Of a stretch of DNA of 64,000 nucleotides, positions 20,980-32,504 are shown piece by piece; positions within the stretch are counted from its first letter, which is position 1, and each line of letters starts with the position of its first letter. The notes under the pieces are model-generated. The model worked only from the letters and a program-made list of their open reading frames with translations. It had not been told where the DNA came from and did not search any database. A program made the translations under genes and the position numbers. Source of the DNA: Argyresthia goedartella (lineage: Eukaryota; Arthropoda; Insecta; Lepidoptera; Argyresthiidae); NCBI GenBank assembly GCA_949825045.1, contig OX463836.1, positions 10,061,829-10,125,828 of the forward strand, in the 5' to 3' direction.

Positions 20980-21420
20980 TCGGCCCCGGAGATCTCACTC
21001 GGTTTCACTCTGAGCCACTCCACAAGACGACCTCAGCATATGAGCACTGCTTTAGGTTGCATTAGGTTCGACTGTGGAACGCACAACCTTGTACTAAAAG
21101 AGACAGATCCACTATTGTCTCTTTCAAAGACCGGGTAAAAGATCACTTACTCTCTCTCTTTGGTACAGGTATATGTATAGGTGCTTATTTAGTAGTCTGG
21201 TATATTAGGTATTTTATAGATAATTAATTTACTCATATGTATTTTAGTATAGATTTAATATAAGATATTGTGTACTGCCTACCCTTTCACGATACATTTC
21301 TCTTTCATGCCTTGGTTTGCTGGAATAAATCTCTTTTTAGAGATAAGCTCGTCCTTGTACATATTCTTTCTCTTAATGTAACCTTTATTGTGTGCAATAA
21401 ATAATTATGAATTATGAATC
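20980..21420 (+). repeat. LINE 3' remnant (ORF2 C-terminus and UTR)
   Basis: Frame text RLWNAQPCTK ... VSFKDRVKDHLLSLF at about 21088-21165 is the end of a LINE polymerase. Its UTR carries taaatctctttttagagataagctcgtc, and it ends at about 21420 with repeated aattatgaa. The same UTR recurs on the minus strand at 26320, 32650, 41460 and 57200. Confidence 0.7.
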
Positions 21421-22540
21421 AGAGTAAGATCTCATATCTATCTATCATTAAAAAACCTGTCTATCGTTTAATATTTAGCAAGATTCTTAATTTTTAATAA
21501 GTGTAAGTAGTAACTGTAAAAGTTTAAGGGTTTTCTATTGGTATAGGGTGTCTATTGGTAGTCATAATTAGTGATAAAAAAATACTTAGCACAACCACAG
21601 TCCGTATATTGACTGTAAAATTTTAAGTGTTTTCCCATCATATGTTTTCCTTACCATATTGACAGTAACTACTGAACTTGCTGCAAACATTCGAAGCGAT
21701 CAGGTTTGAAAATATTGAAATCTTGCTAGGCTCAAACGGTTTTGCCATTTTAAGATATAAAAAACTAAATAGAAGATTAATAGTTATACATGTAGAAGTC
21801 AGTCAGATAAGCTTCATGTGAAAAAAAATAAGTTGCTTAGTATTAAAGTTAAGACAAGCTAAAATGTGATCAATCTTTAACACGATGCGGGATTTACCTT
21901 TTCAAATGGTGTGATAAGACGGCAAAAATATCCTTACAAATTGTTACTACGGCCATGTCAGTAGCGTCTTATAGAAACACTAAAGCCCAATGTATAGAAA
22001 CAGTACGGTTATAACCGTATGGTTCGTCACTGGTTTATGGCAGACACACATTCAATATACTTACTTCTTATATTGTAAGCACGGCAGAATATATTTTTTG
22101 ATGTGCGATTAAATACTCGCCAACAAAAAATGCCATATAGCTAGAGATGGGCACTTTAAGTAAATACTCAAAATTATAAATACTGAGTAAATACCCATAT
22201 GGGTAAATACTAACTATTTACCGAGTATTTACTCGAAACCAAGAGTTAATATGTTTTAAAATCCTCATGATACGTGGAAACATAGGTAGCATAACGTTTG
22301 CGCATGCGAAAATCTGTAATTTTCGTAAGTGCTGGAGGCGGGAGAGGTCAAAAAGTACATTTGCTTTACAATCATTGAGCATTAAATACGTCAAAATTAT
22401 GAATAAATTGATGAGCCGGATGACGTGATGACTATGGTCGTAAGGTTGGGTGAAGTTATGGGTACACAGAAAATGGACGAGCGAGTAGTGACGTCACACG
22501 TGAATTTTATATGTCCTTTCGATGGCGCCTTATAGTAGTT
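21421..22540. other. No gene seen; possible MITE fragment near 22145-22260
   Basis: Plain AT-rich intron. At 22145-22260 repeated gtaaatactc / gagtatttac text forms inverted pairs and follows agagatgggca, as at the end of some hAT-type MITEs; boundaries are unclear. Confidence 0.35.
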
Positions 22541-22544
22541 TATG

Positions 22545-22655
22545 TGACTGATACATAATGGAGGGCATTAAAACTCGATAGTGGGTTTCTACAACGAGCC
22601 GAAGGCGAATTTTATAATAATATCACTTGAGTTTTTTAATGCCTAATTGTGGAGC
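22545..22655. repeat. Palindromic module of the compound repeat family
   Basis: ggagggcattaaaactcg at one end and the inverse gagttttttaatgcct at the other, with acgagccgaaggcgaa in the centre. Here it stands alone. Confidence 0.7.
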
Positions 22656-22814
22656 GTGGACTGTAGTAGGGTTTTTCTCTTCTCAAATAAAAGATGCCGA
22701 TAATTCTTCACTGTTGAGCCAGGCTGGAGGGTGGGGTAGAGAGGGCTGGTGGTCGCAGAGAGTCTTCTTTCTCTTGATGACTTTTCCTCTTGAGTGCTGG
22801 ATCCGGAATGATTC

Positions 22815-22950
22815 CGACTTTTTTTTTTTTGTTGGAGTGGAAAAAATGGAATTACCCATGCCCAGGAGTCAGACCTCCCTGCTATGTCTGGGTCCCCACA
22901 TATTGAGCGGGCATCAGCTCGTGTGGTATACGGACTAAAAACAACCCCTT
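22815..22950 (-). repeat. 3' end of Jockey-like LINE
   Basis: Reverse copy of the 37800-37954 UTR, with its poly-A as a T run at 22819-22830. Confidence 0.8.
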
Positions 22951-23039
22951 TGTGTTAATGAATGATTCCAGGCCGAATCGGCGTCTCTTATATACGATTT
23001 CTCGAGCGACCACCCCCCCTCACCCCGCACTCTTCCCCT

Positions 23040-23905
23040 GGACTCAAATCTCTTTATTTTCATGTCAAACTTACATTTTACATGTACAAAACAGTATACA
23101 TTCGTTTACTTACTTATTTTCTAGACCTAAACATACAATTTGCATTGTCCGCCGGCGCAAAACAGAGTGAAGAGCGCGTCAATCAAGTTATCATCTCACG
23201 CACCCATTCTGGGGCGTGGGGAGTCAGGGTCAGATCATCGGATCTCTTCCTGAAGAAGCGCCTTTGTCCACTCCTATGGACAGGTCATCGGGGGGGCCCT
23301 CGCGGGCGGTGGAAATCTTCTCACTTGGGGTGTTCCGTTGGATGATCGCCGGCTAGGCAACCAGGTCGCGTGGCAGGCGGCGGCGGTCGGGCGGGCGCGC
23401 GTGGTACGGCGCCATGTCGCGGATATGCGGATGTTGTGAGCTATCCGCACGCGCGAACATGCCCTTCGCCAGCCTCTGGACAAACTGGCCCACTGGTTCC
23501 CATCTGAGGTCCCTCTGGATCGTCGCATTCCTCACGTAGCGGGGGGCGTCGACGATGGTACGCAAAGAGAGGTTCTCTTGGGCTCGGAGTCTCCGTTTGT
23601 TCGTCTCCGAGCACAGGGCGTACCATGCCGGGGCCGCGTAGGTGAGGCGGGATCTCACGTAGCACTTGTAGATCCCGAGCTTCGCCCTCAGAGGGAGGCT
23701 GGAGTCGAGAAGTGGATGCAGCTTGGCGCGTGCCACCTTGACCTGGTTGACGACGTTGTCGACATGTTGCTTCATGGTGAGCCGGCGATCGATGGTCACT
23801 CCCAGGTACTTCACCTGCGGAGACCACGCGATGTCCTGTCCTTGGAGCTGGAGTGGTGGTGGAAGGGGGGACTGGAGGAGCGCGTGCGACAGATTTCAAT
23901 ATTTA
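23040..23905 (-). pseudogene. Jockey-clade LINE ORF2 C-terminus and 3' UTR, 5'-truncated
   Basis: The frame at 23353-23814 encodes KYLGVTIDRRLTMKQH, then YKCYVRSRLTYAAPAW and LRTIVDAPRYVRN, the region after the RT in Jockey-clade polymerases. The preceding text (LQGQDIAW) is in frame upstream to about 23860. The UTR ends near 23040 with an AATAAAGAGATTTGAG end on the minus strand. It is GC-rich against the intron, so probably younger than neighbouring relics. Confidence 0.75.
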
Positions 23906-24375
23906 TATGACCCCGTCCCCCGCTTCCCCATGCCGCAGTTGCGGGAGTCGGGGCCCCCCTCGCTCGCCTGTATGCGCCGACAGGGACAGTTGCACTGTCT
24001 CTTTCTCTCGCTTGTTTTTGCTAGGGTTCCTCCCCTTCTTATGAGATAGTGAGTGTAATTAGTGTGAATTCTAATTGGAATTATTTGCTCTAATTTGATT
24101 ATTTACTTGCAAATCTACTGAAACTATGTGCTATTTCCTATTGGAAATTGTGTACCTACCTAACCGGGGATGGAATCGCTAGCAAAAACACATACATAAT
24201 AAAATACAATCCTATTCTAAACTATTTACAAACTTACATCCTAGGCCCTAATCCTAATGAGAAAATATAACTTTATTTCGTGACCAAAACTTAATCTAGC
24301 TTATCCTAAAACGTATAAAAAACAAAATAAGATAAAAACTATGTACAAAGTAGTCATTTCAGGTTCTGTCGTGCA

Positions 24376-26290
24376 CACTAATTATGTAGAGATACATACA
24401 CCAGTTTATCTACAAACATATCATAAGCTTTGATGTGTTCAGGAACCGCATGTTCGACCGGCATGGTAGCATTGGTTATTGCTCTGCACTTGTTTAGCTT
24501 GTTCAGTAGTACCAACTTCACAGAAAACTTAGGGCGGTACAAAGGCGGGCGTCGAGGTTCGAAATTTAAATGTCATAATTTGTCGAAAATTTATACATTA
24601 TGGTATGGTATAATGTATCAATATTATGATAAGAAATGAGTTTTTACCTAGTAGTATCGCATTATGCTGTTCGTAACGTGCGGTTTTTGGAGGCAGTAAA
24701 GAGGGTTTATAGTAAGTGTGTAGATAAAATAATTTAGTCTATTATCGAAACGGTAAAATATTATCGGCGCGTGGGATGGGTAAAAATGATTTTGATATGT
24801 AGCTAAGTCGATACATGTTTTATTGTTGTTTTTGTACTATTTGTTTGGACAACAAATTAAAATATTCACTAATTTGTTGTTTGAACCTAGCAGTTAATTA
24901 TAATTAATAACAGTTAATGTTTGTGCCATGACGATAACGATATGTAAGGTAAGGTAAGGTTAGTTTAGTTAATTATGCAAGGTAACATTTGAATTGAAGA
25001 AATGAAAATGTAAAAATACATTTCATTTTGTAATCATTCATATCAATATAAATAGTATAATTTTTTCTACGATTTTCATAATATTTCTTTATCTACACAC
25101 GTATCATAAACCCTCTTTACTGCGTTCAAAAACCGCACGTTAAGATCAGCATTAAGTTAAACTACTTGGTAAAAACTCGTTTCGTATCTGGAAAATGTGT
25201 AGTTTTGCTACATATAATGACATTCAAATTTCGAACGCCGACGCCCACCCGCGTGCCGTCCCTAGTTTGTCTGTGAAGTTCGTACTGACATTCAAATTTC
25301 AAACGCCGACGCCCGCCTGCGAGAAGTTGGTACTACAGAACTAGTTAAACAATTGCAGAGCCACATTGCCGGTCAAACATGCGGTTCCTGAACACATCAA
25401 AGAGAGCTTATGATATGTGTGTAGATAAAATAGTGTATGTAACTGTACATAATTAGGCATTAAAACTCTCGAGTGATATTATTATGAAACGAGCCGAAGG
25501 CGAGTTTCATAAACCCACTCTCGAGTTTTAATGCCCTCCATTATGCAGCAGTCACATAAACTACTATTATCTACACACGTATCATAAACCCTCTTTACTG
25601 CGTACAAAAACCGCACGTTACGATCAGCATAATGTTAAACTACTTGGTAAAACTCATTTCTTATCTGAAAAATTACACATTATGACCATAATGTGTAATT
25701 TTTCTACATATTATGACATTCAAATTTCGAACGCCGACGCCCGCTTGCGTGCCGCCCCTACTTTGTTTGTGAAGTTGGTACTACTGAACAAGCTAAACAA
25801 GAGCAGAGCAATAACCAATGCTACCATGCCGGTAGAACATGCGGTTCCTGAACACATCAAAGCTTATGATATGTTTGTAGATAAACTGGTGTATGTATCT
25901 CTACATAATTAGGCATTAAAAAACTCAAGTGATATTATTATAAAATTCGCCTTCGGCTCGTTGTAGAAACCCACTCTCGAGTATTAATGCCCTCCATTAT
26001 GTAGCAGTCACATAAACTACTATTATCTACACACGTATTCTAAACCCTCTTTACTGACATTCACATTTCGAACGCCGACGCCCGCCTGCGTGCCGCCCCT
26101 AGTTTGTCTGTGAAGTTGGTTCTACTGAACAAGCTAAGCAACATGCGGTTCCTGAATTCATCAAAGAGAGCTTATGATATATGTTTAGATAAACTAGTGT
26201 ATATTACTGTACATAACTAGGCATTAAAACTCTCGAGTGATATTATTTTTATTGCCCTTTATTATTTATCAGTCACATAAACCAGTTTTA
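24376..26290. repeat. Near-tandem array of compound inverted-repeat units
   Basis: Unit copies lie at 24407-24726 (inverse), 25090-25427, 25568-25883 and 26024-26191 (internally deleted). Each begins near TATCTACACACGTATCATAA and ends near TTATGATATGTGTGTAGATA. Between and after the direct copies sit small palindromic modules (about 25450-25560, 25905-26015, 26213-26285). The direct copies therefore repeat with a period of about 455-480 bases. The centre of each unit has a 13-base-arm palindrome (25673-25700) and the text gaacgccgacgcccgcc. No ORF of note. Confidence 0.85.
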
Positions 26291-26314
26291 TTGCAAACAA
26301 ATCATATATAAGTT

Positions 26315-26400
26315 ACAAAACATGAAAATAGTGTACAAAGGCGTATTTATCTCTAATAAGAGATCTCTTCCGTAGAGAAAAAGAATTGGCTTAGCCGTAC
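26315..26400 (-). repeat. LINE 3' UTR fragment
   Basis: Inverse of the gagataagctcgtc-type UTR seen at 21330. Confidence 0.5.
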
Positions 26401-26635
26401 AGGGTGTTTTTTTTTGTAAAGTTAAGCCCATCCCAGGGTGATATCGTCTATAACAAAAAAAAACCCTCTCATAACTTTGGTTCACAAATTGCACCGCCGA
26501 TAACAGGATTAACGAATCGATGCGCATCTCATTCATAAAATTTACTAATGAAGGTTGAAATTTATAAAATTCACGCATTACGTCACCTCCGGCTAATCCG
26601 TTCTCGGTGCACCTAAACTTTACCGAGTCGTCGTC

Positions 26636-27450
26636 GATTAGAATAGAATAGAATAGAATAGAATAGAATTGTTTATTTCATGAACATAGGTTACATTAAT
26701 ATACAGGTCTTAAAGAAATTAGATTACCGCTATGTCCTACCAGTAAAATGGTGTATGAATATTATTGTCTAAAGTACCTACATTAACATTTACACATATT
26801 ATTATATTAGATTACGTCTATTATTTTTACCACAAATTTAAAATGTCAAACTTAATTACAAAATATCAAAATTATAGAGATTTGTCATTTAGGAAGGAAT
26901 TAATATTGTAGTAGCATTTTTTACTGAGCAGATGGAATAATTTACTCTTAAATGGTTGTAAATTTAAATCTTTTATTTCGTTTGGAATTTTATTGTATAT
27001 CTTAGGTGCCATGCAAAATATTCTTTTATGTAATAAAGCTGTCCTAGAAGTTAGCAAGCAAAGTCTGTGCCGATGTTGATGACGGTGGGAAAAACTAGTT
27101 GTGGATGTGGGCTCAGTGAAATTAATAGGATTGGTTTTTACGAAAACTGCCACCTCAAAAATGTATAGGCAGGGCAAGGTGAGTATTCTGTGTTTCCTGA
27201 AGTATGGTTCGCAGCTGTCTTTAGTTTTGAGGCTAAACACAGCTCTGAGGCATCTTTTTTGTGCCTTAAAAATGGTTTCCTTTTCAGAACAGTTGCCCCA
27301 GAAAATCACACCGTACCGCAGGGTAGACGACACAAAGCCGTGATAGGCAGCTAATGCTGTCTCGATGCTAACGATTTTCACAAGTTTGTAGAGCAAAAAG
27401 GCGGAGCTACTTAAGCGATCACATATTTGTTTCGAGTGATGTTTCCAATT
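26636..27450 (-). pseudogene. 5'-truncated LINE: ORF2 C-terminus with pentamer tail
   Basis: From about 27447 the frame reads WKHHSKQICDRLSSSAF, then YHGFVSSTLRYGVIFWGN, then LTLPCLYIFEVAVF, the post-RT region of a CR1-like polymerase, and stops at 26872. A 3' UTR follows, then a (TTCTA)n tail on the element strand (26640-26669). The frame is intact over 190 codons, which suggests a fairly young 5'-truncated copy. Confidence 0.8.
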
Positions 27451-27654
27451 TAAATCTCAACAACTGACACACATTCTGCTATCTCTCGCTGTAAACAATT
27501 ACTTAAGACGAGTCCCAATAAAGCTGATAATTCCATAATCAAAGTCAAGTGTAGCCGGCGTTATCTGAAACTTATCTCAAGACCTAGGGCATGTGGCTCG
27601 GAACGTGAAATGGAATAGGATATATAGATAAAATAGACAAGCAGTCACTTTGGG

Positions 27655-27820
27655 TTCAGACTCGCGGCTTGGACACTATTTACACACATTGATCTAGCCC
27701 CAAACTAGGATTCCCTGTCTCTTGGGTACTAGACAACGATACACATACTTATGTAGATAAACAATTATGACTAGGTTACAAACATCCGTTGTCATCAAAC
27801 AAAAACATGCCCCCACCGGA
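27655..27820 (-). repeat. SINE body (family of 14160-14440), head lost
   Basis: Inverse of the 14250-14390 body (ccaaactaggattccc). It stops at cccccaccgg, before the B box. Confidence 0.75.
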
Positions 27821-27849
27821 ACTATATCTATCACCGGAATCTAGACATA

Positions 27850-28842
27850 AACCTAAATAAAACTAAACTAATTCAGTTTCATCCATATCAAAGAACACCT
27901 TTAGAGATAAAACTTTCATTTAAAAATAAGCCAATTGAATGTGTCAATACCTACTGCCTCTTAGCAAGTAGCACATCAGCAAATTGAGCTCTAAATTATC
28001 TGGCTTTACCTACGCCCTATATGAAATAAAAAAGGCTACCGATTTAGAAACCGCCAAGAAGGCTTACTATGCCTACGCACATTCCCGGCTTCAATATGGC
28101 ATCATACTATGGGGCAAGTGAGTTGACATACAAAAAATCTTTATCTTACAAAAAAAATGCATAAGAATATTGGCTCATATAGACCAAATGACCAGCTGTC
28201 GACCTTATTTCAAGATCTTCAAAATTCTCACCTTAACTTCAATATATATTTTGGAATTATCATTATTTGTTAGGAAAAACCGACATATGTTCCCTATTCG
28301 AGAGCGCCCTGTAAATCTCAGACCCCGCCCAAGATTAGCTGCAACTGATTCTAACCTAGTATTAGTAGACACAGGCCCTTATAATATGTGTGTCAAAATA
28401 TATAATCACCTACCACCTACTATAATAGAAATAGAAAATTTTAAAAGGTTTCAGAATATTTTAAAGAAATTCTTGATAGAAAATGCCTTTTACAGCCTTC
28501 AGGAGTTTTATGACTATGATTATGACCTATGCCCTTAATAATTTAATTTGAAATAAAATTAAATAAAATTTTACAATCATTGATTACTTACCTATATTTA
28601 TTTGTATTATATAATTTTATTAAGTGAAATATCAGAAAATTAGAAAATATTTACCTATAACTGATATATATATAATAGAATATAATAGCCATGCCTTGAT
28701 ACCTTAGACCGAAGTAAAAAATAATAATATTGCAATGCCCTTGCAGGGCGCATGTTCTGGGACTAAATTTAATCTTGACATCTTGTACTTACGTACTGTA
28801 CCACATGTAAGCGATGAATAAATGAAATGAAATGAAATGGAA
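27850..28842 (+). pseudogene. LINE ORF2 C-terminal relic with GAAAT tail
   Basis: Starts just past the YADD region (LNLNKTKLIQFHPYQ), then AYYAYAHSRLQYGIILWGK, a stop, then LTLTSIYILELSLFVRKN to 28538. It is homologous in layout to 26636-27450 but a different family and more damaged. The UTR ends in ATGAAATGAAATGAAATG (28822-28840). Confidence 0.75.
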
Positions 28843-28845
28843 CTC

Positions 28846-28912
28846 GAACCCGGGACCCTTGGGTTCGTAGGCGGGGTCACTGCCTACTCGGCCATTCTGG
28901 TCGTCGAGTGGG
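28846..28912 (-). repeat. tRNA-like SINE head
   Basis: A perfect A box (TGGCCGAGTAGG) and B box (GGTTCGAGTTCC) on the minus strand, immediately beside the LINE tail. The body is missing. Confidence 0.65.
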
Positions 28913-29039
28913 TCACTCAAATCGGTACCAATTTAAGTCCTCTAGCTGGCGCTGAAGACATCCCTTAACTTTTTGCTTTGGCGCGTGATTAATGTGGTGA
29001 ATATGGGAAGGGAAGGGAACAGCCAAGCAAATTAAAAAA

Positions 29040-29695
29040 ATATGGTAATATGGTGCCTGTGTATGGTGCCCTAAAGTGTCACGTTTGAGAGATAATGGGA
29101 TTATTTCAGAGCAGGGTTTTTTGAAAATCCAACAGATGGCGCTGTAGACGGCCTGTTTTTTGGTCATAGAGTAAATGATATGTGAAGCAAAGAGATTCCA
29201 TGGTCTCAGATGGTAGAGGTACGCAACCACTGAAAGACGGTTCGGTAAAAAGGTTGTGTACTGGCTGAACGTAACCTGTTATTGAAAGCTGTCAAGTTCA
29301 GTTTGTTCAGCTTCGTTCGGTAGATTGACTCCTAACGTAGCATCCCTATATAGTCTGTGCCTACCTACACAGACATATAATAAGATACCTACCTATACTT
29401 CGAGGTCTCCGAGTATTTTATTTAGCAAAAAACACATGACAGCTTTCAATCATAGAATACTTTCAGCCAGTAGGTACAAAACCTTCATCCCAAACCTTCT
29501 TTCAGTACGTTCGTACGTTTCAACGGTTACGTTCAGCCAGTACACAACCTTTTTTACCAAACCTTTTTTCAGTAGGTTACGTACCTATACTTCTTCCAAA
29601 AAACAGGCCGTCGTGGGAGTCATCTGTTGGATTTTGAAGAAAACCGTCTTGGAAAGAACCTCATTGGAATTAAAGAGAGCCTCCGGCACACCAAA
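29040..29695. mobile_element. Foldback element with nested inverted arms
   Basis: The outer arms at about 29060-29165 and 29595-29690 are inverse copies (shared aaaatccaacagatg and ggcctgttttttgg). Inner arms 29244-29276 and 29525-29558 are near-perfect inverse copies of 33-34 bases. The loop holds repeated cagccagta and aaacctt text. No transposase is present. Confidence 0.7.
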
Positions 29696-29960
29696 CATGG
29701 GGGGGGGGGGGGGCAGACGAGAGGCAGGCGCGGGGCGGCCGCGAGGCGACGCGCGGCGGCAGCAAGGAATTTATAATATAGGGAATGCTGTGAAACCCGT
29801 CACGCCAAAAGCAGCGCGCAGTCTGTGGGTTTATTGACACATCAGTTCACATCACACAGAGCACGGAGCGTACCGGCGTCGCGCGCGCCCCGCATTTGTT
29901 CTGGCGAAGTAGCTCAATGTTCTCGTCTTTATCTCCAATTAATTGTCTTGCATTCACCAA
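29696..29960. other. GC/CpG-rich block after a G15 run
   Basis: A run of 15 G at about 29699-29713 leads into CpG-dense sequence (29714-29760, 29865-29900). I see no exon with good borders. It may be a repeat or an internal promoter; nothing decides. Confidence 0.3.
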
Positions 29961-30034
29961 GGAAAAAAAGAGGGATCTACAACGCCATCTATTGGTTTTG
30001 AAAATTTAACGAGCTAAGAAAGTATCCCTTTTTT

Positions 30035-30150
30035 GTATTAACCTTGCCCGGGAGTCAGGTCTCCCTGCTATGTCCGGGGCTCTACAAATTGAGCGGGCAT
30101 CAGCTCGTGTAGTATACGGACTAAAACAATAACCGCTGTGTTTGTGTACA
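30035..30150 (-). repeat. 3' end of Jockey-like LINE
   Basis: Inverse of the 37840-37910 UTR text, without the poly-A tract. Confidence 0.7.
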
Positions 30151-30270
30151 GTTATCGATAATCGATTTAACTGTGAGCCATAGAGTATGATAAAACTTTT
30201 CCACTTTTGATAAATTTTAGTTACGTTGGCGGATCCAGAGGGTCACAACTTAACTAAACAGCAAAGGGAA

Positions 30271-30492
30271 ATATTAAACTGCACATCAATAATACTGATT
30301 TGCACAGCAAATATCAGGGCAAAATACTGCGGTAGCTTAGGTGAAGGGTAAAGGGGGTGAGCGAAGCGAAGCCTCTTTTATTCTTCGTGTTAGGTTAAAC
30401 ATGTAAGAACAAAAATACTTAAAACATAATAGTGTTTTTGCTGATCCTTTTTTGCTGTGAAAATCAGTATTTTTGCTATGCGATTAAATACT
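30271..30492 (-). repeat. Core-sharing repeat, form 2 (GCTGTG...AATCAGTATTTTT ends)
   Basis: The ends form inverted repeats of about 45 bases (aaatattaaactgcac ... and its inverse). The centre holds ggtagcttaggtgaaggg and gggtgagcgaagcgaagcc. This centre is shared with the form 1 copies at 35445, 51150, 54890 and 62440. Confidence 0.7.
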
Positions 30493-30509
30493 AGCCGATA
30501 GCAAAACAA

Positions 30510-30705
30510 TGTGACGACCTCCGTGGCGCTGCGGTTGTCGCTCTGCCTACCAAGCGAAAGGCCCGGGTTCGATCCCAGGCTGGGGATAAAGATAAAAATA
30601 TAAGTGATTGACGTCGTTGTTTCTGGTTCCCACGACATAGGGTATCCTAGTGTGGGGTCAGAAGCAATGTATGTGCCTGTATGTAAATGCTTATGTTTGA
30701 TTTCC
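30510..30705 (+). repeat. tRNA-derived SINE
   Basis: A box TGGCGCTGCGG and B box GGTTCGATCCC, followed by a body with gggtatcctagtgtgggg. The same family occurs at 39815 and 47660. Confidence 0.8.
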
Positions 30706-30904
30706 GACAATCTATTGTCCGGTTGAAGGAGCTAGGAAACAATAACAATCCGAAACTGCGAAGACAGGGTGTAAATTGGTTGTTTATAAGGGACATTACT
30801 CGGAACAGGTTCTTCCATGCCTACAATGCCAACTTTCCTTTCAATGTTCACTTTTGATTGTTTCATAGAAAAATCCTGGCATGCCCCCACTATTATATCT
30901 CTTC

Positions 30905-31222
30905 GGATATCAGAATTACAGGAAAAAATTAATCAATTTAGAGGTATTTTCGTAATTGAATTCTATCGAGAAAATGTCATCCAATCGCGATTTCATTTAG
31001 TAAAAATCTTAAACAAATACTCAATAAACGTTAACCTAAAAATCAAATCTGTAGATGACTTTATAGTATTATATATATATTTATAGTAAATGGATTCGAA
31101 AAAATCCCCATTTTTTTTTCGTATCGAATACGAAAAAAAATGATAGGGATACGAAGTTCGATAGAATTTAATTACGAAAAGACCTCTGAATTGTTTATTT
31201 TTTTCCTGTAATTCTGAAATCC
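30905..31222. mobile_element. Inverted-repeat element (65-base arms)
   Basis: Arms at 30905-30969 and 31158-31222 are inverse copies at roughly 85 percent by eye (tcagaattacagg at the tips). The spacer is AT-rich with a short ttcgtat/atacgaa palindrome. Non-autonomous. Confidence 0.7.
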
Positions 31223-31870
31223 TAATTTAATTGCGGAACTGCGTTCGAAATGTGGATGTTATGTATTCGTAAGCTCTCCTTGAAAATATTTTAAACAAAA
31301 TAGCGTAGTTTATTTTTAAACAATTTTCTGTGGTTTAGGGCTACGTTATTTCATTTTCCCCGATTCCGTCCCTCTCACACTGCGGGTCTTTCCGCCTGGA
31401 GTAACGGGGACCTTTGCACGGACGAGGTATCACCTTAACGCTTACTTTTTGCCTATTTTGGTACAGACAAGCAAAAAAACAATAACTTTAAAATAGCTCC
31501 CACATCAATTAAATTCGATCGGCGATACATAGGATCTATTCCCGTTTGCAAGTTTGATGGAGTCCATGGCCATGGGAACTATATAATAAAATGACGACAC
31601 CCCATCAAGTGTGGGCTTGTTTAATTCATCTTGATACTCTAGTCTTAGTTGACATCCAGGGCCTGATGATGGAGCCGGAAGGTGGCCACAACCCCATCGA
31701 GTTTGTACTCGTCACAGGTATTCTGGTCATATATTACTTTCTTACTTTTTAGGGTTCCGCATTTATCAGTTCTATTTTGCAACAAATAAAAAAAAACAAT
31801 AGCAAAAGCTGTTGCATCAATTTTGTTTGTATGTACGTATGTAGCCCATCGGTATCCCCATCAAGGGCCA
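31223..31870. other. No gene seen
   Basis: AT-rich intron with scattered text of unclassified dispersed repeats (31600-31740). Confidence 0.3.
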
Positions 31871-31879
31871 CTGGCATGC

Positions 31880-32330
31880 TGGCTTAAGGCCCAGTTCTAG
31901 CTGTTGAGGTGGGGGGGCGCCGCATTCGCCCGTCGTCTTCTGGCGGGGTAGCGGAACTGGTGGGGTAGCGGGCGGCGCGGAGAGGTTTAAAATTAGGTGT
32001 TTTTTAGAATTTACTGAAAAACGGAAATAAGCTAATTGATAAGATTTAAAGATTAATACGGAGCTCTAAAAGAGGAAAATTTAGGTATAAAAATTATGAG
32101 AAAAATCAGTTATTTTATATTAAAATTATTGTTTCTCCTTTTTAATATAGACTATGTTCAGGATTTTTTACGATCGAGGCAAATTAATCCAATCGCGTAA
32201 CGACATAGTATTTAAACTAGATTATCTATTTGTGAATAACATATATTTTTGAGACCTATGAATGTACAAACAATTTTATATTTTTTTTGCCAAAGCGCTC
32301 TTCACTGCTTTTGTGCGATCTTGGGCCTTA
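31880..32330 (+). mobile_element. Non-autonomous element with TTAAGGCCCA ends
   Basis: Begins TTAAGGCCCAGTTC and ends TTGGGCCTTAA, so TTAA flanks a GGCCCA inverted end. A GC-rich head (gcgggcggcgcgg) is followed by a long AT-rich body. An inverse copy lies at 50459-50890. Confidence 0.6.
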
Positions 32331-32504
32331 ATGCAATAAGGAATAAAAAAATATGTACTTTTCGATGTGTCTATACAGATAAGTAGTATGCGTGATGCAA
32401 CAAGCTAACGGTGTCTAAACAAGTTGGCTACATAAACCACAGAAATGTAATGTTGAACGAGCAGGCATCGTAGGAAAGAAGGCAACAATCCTAGTTAAGT
32501 AAAA

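Noticed and set aside
22627..23345. Plus-strand ORFs across 22.6-23.3 kb
   Set aside because: They run over minus-strand LINE 3' UTR copies and have no homology-like motifs.
24376..26290. CRISPR-like array
   Set aside because: Repeats are hundreds of bases long, divergent and with inverted ends, in a eukaryotic genome.
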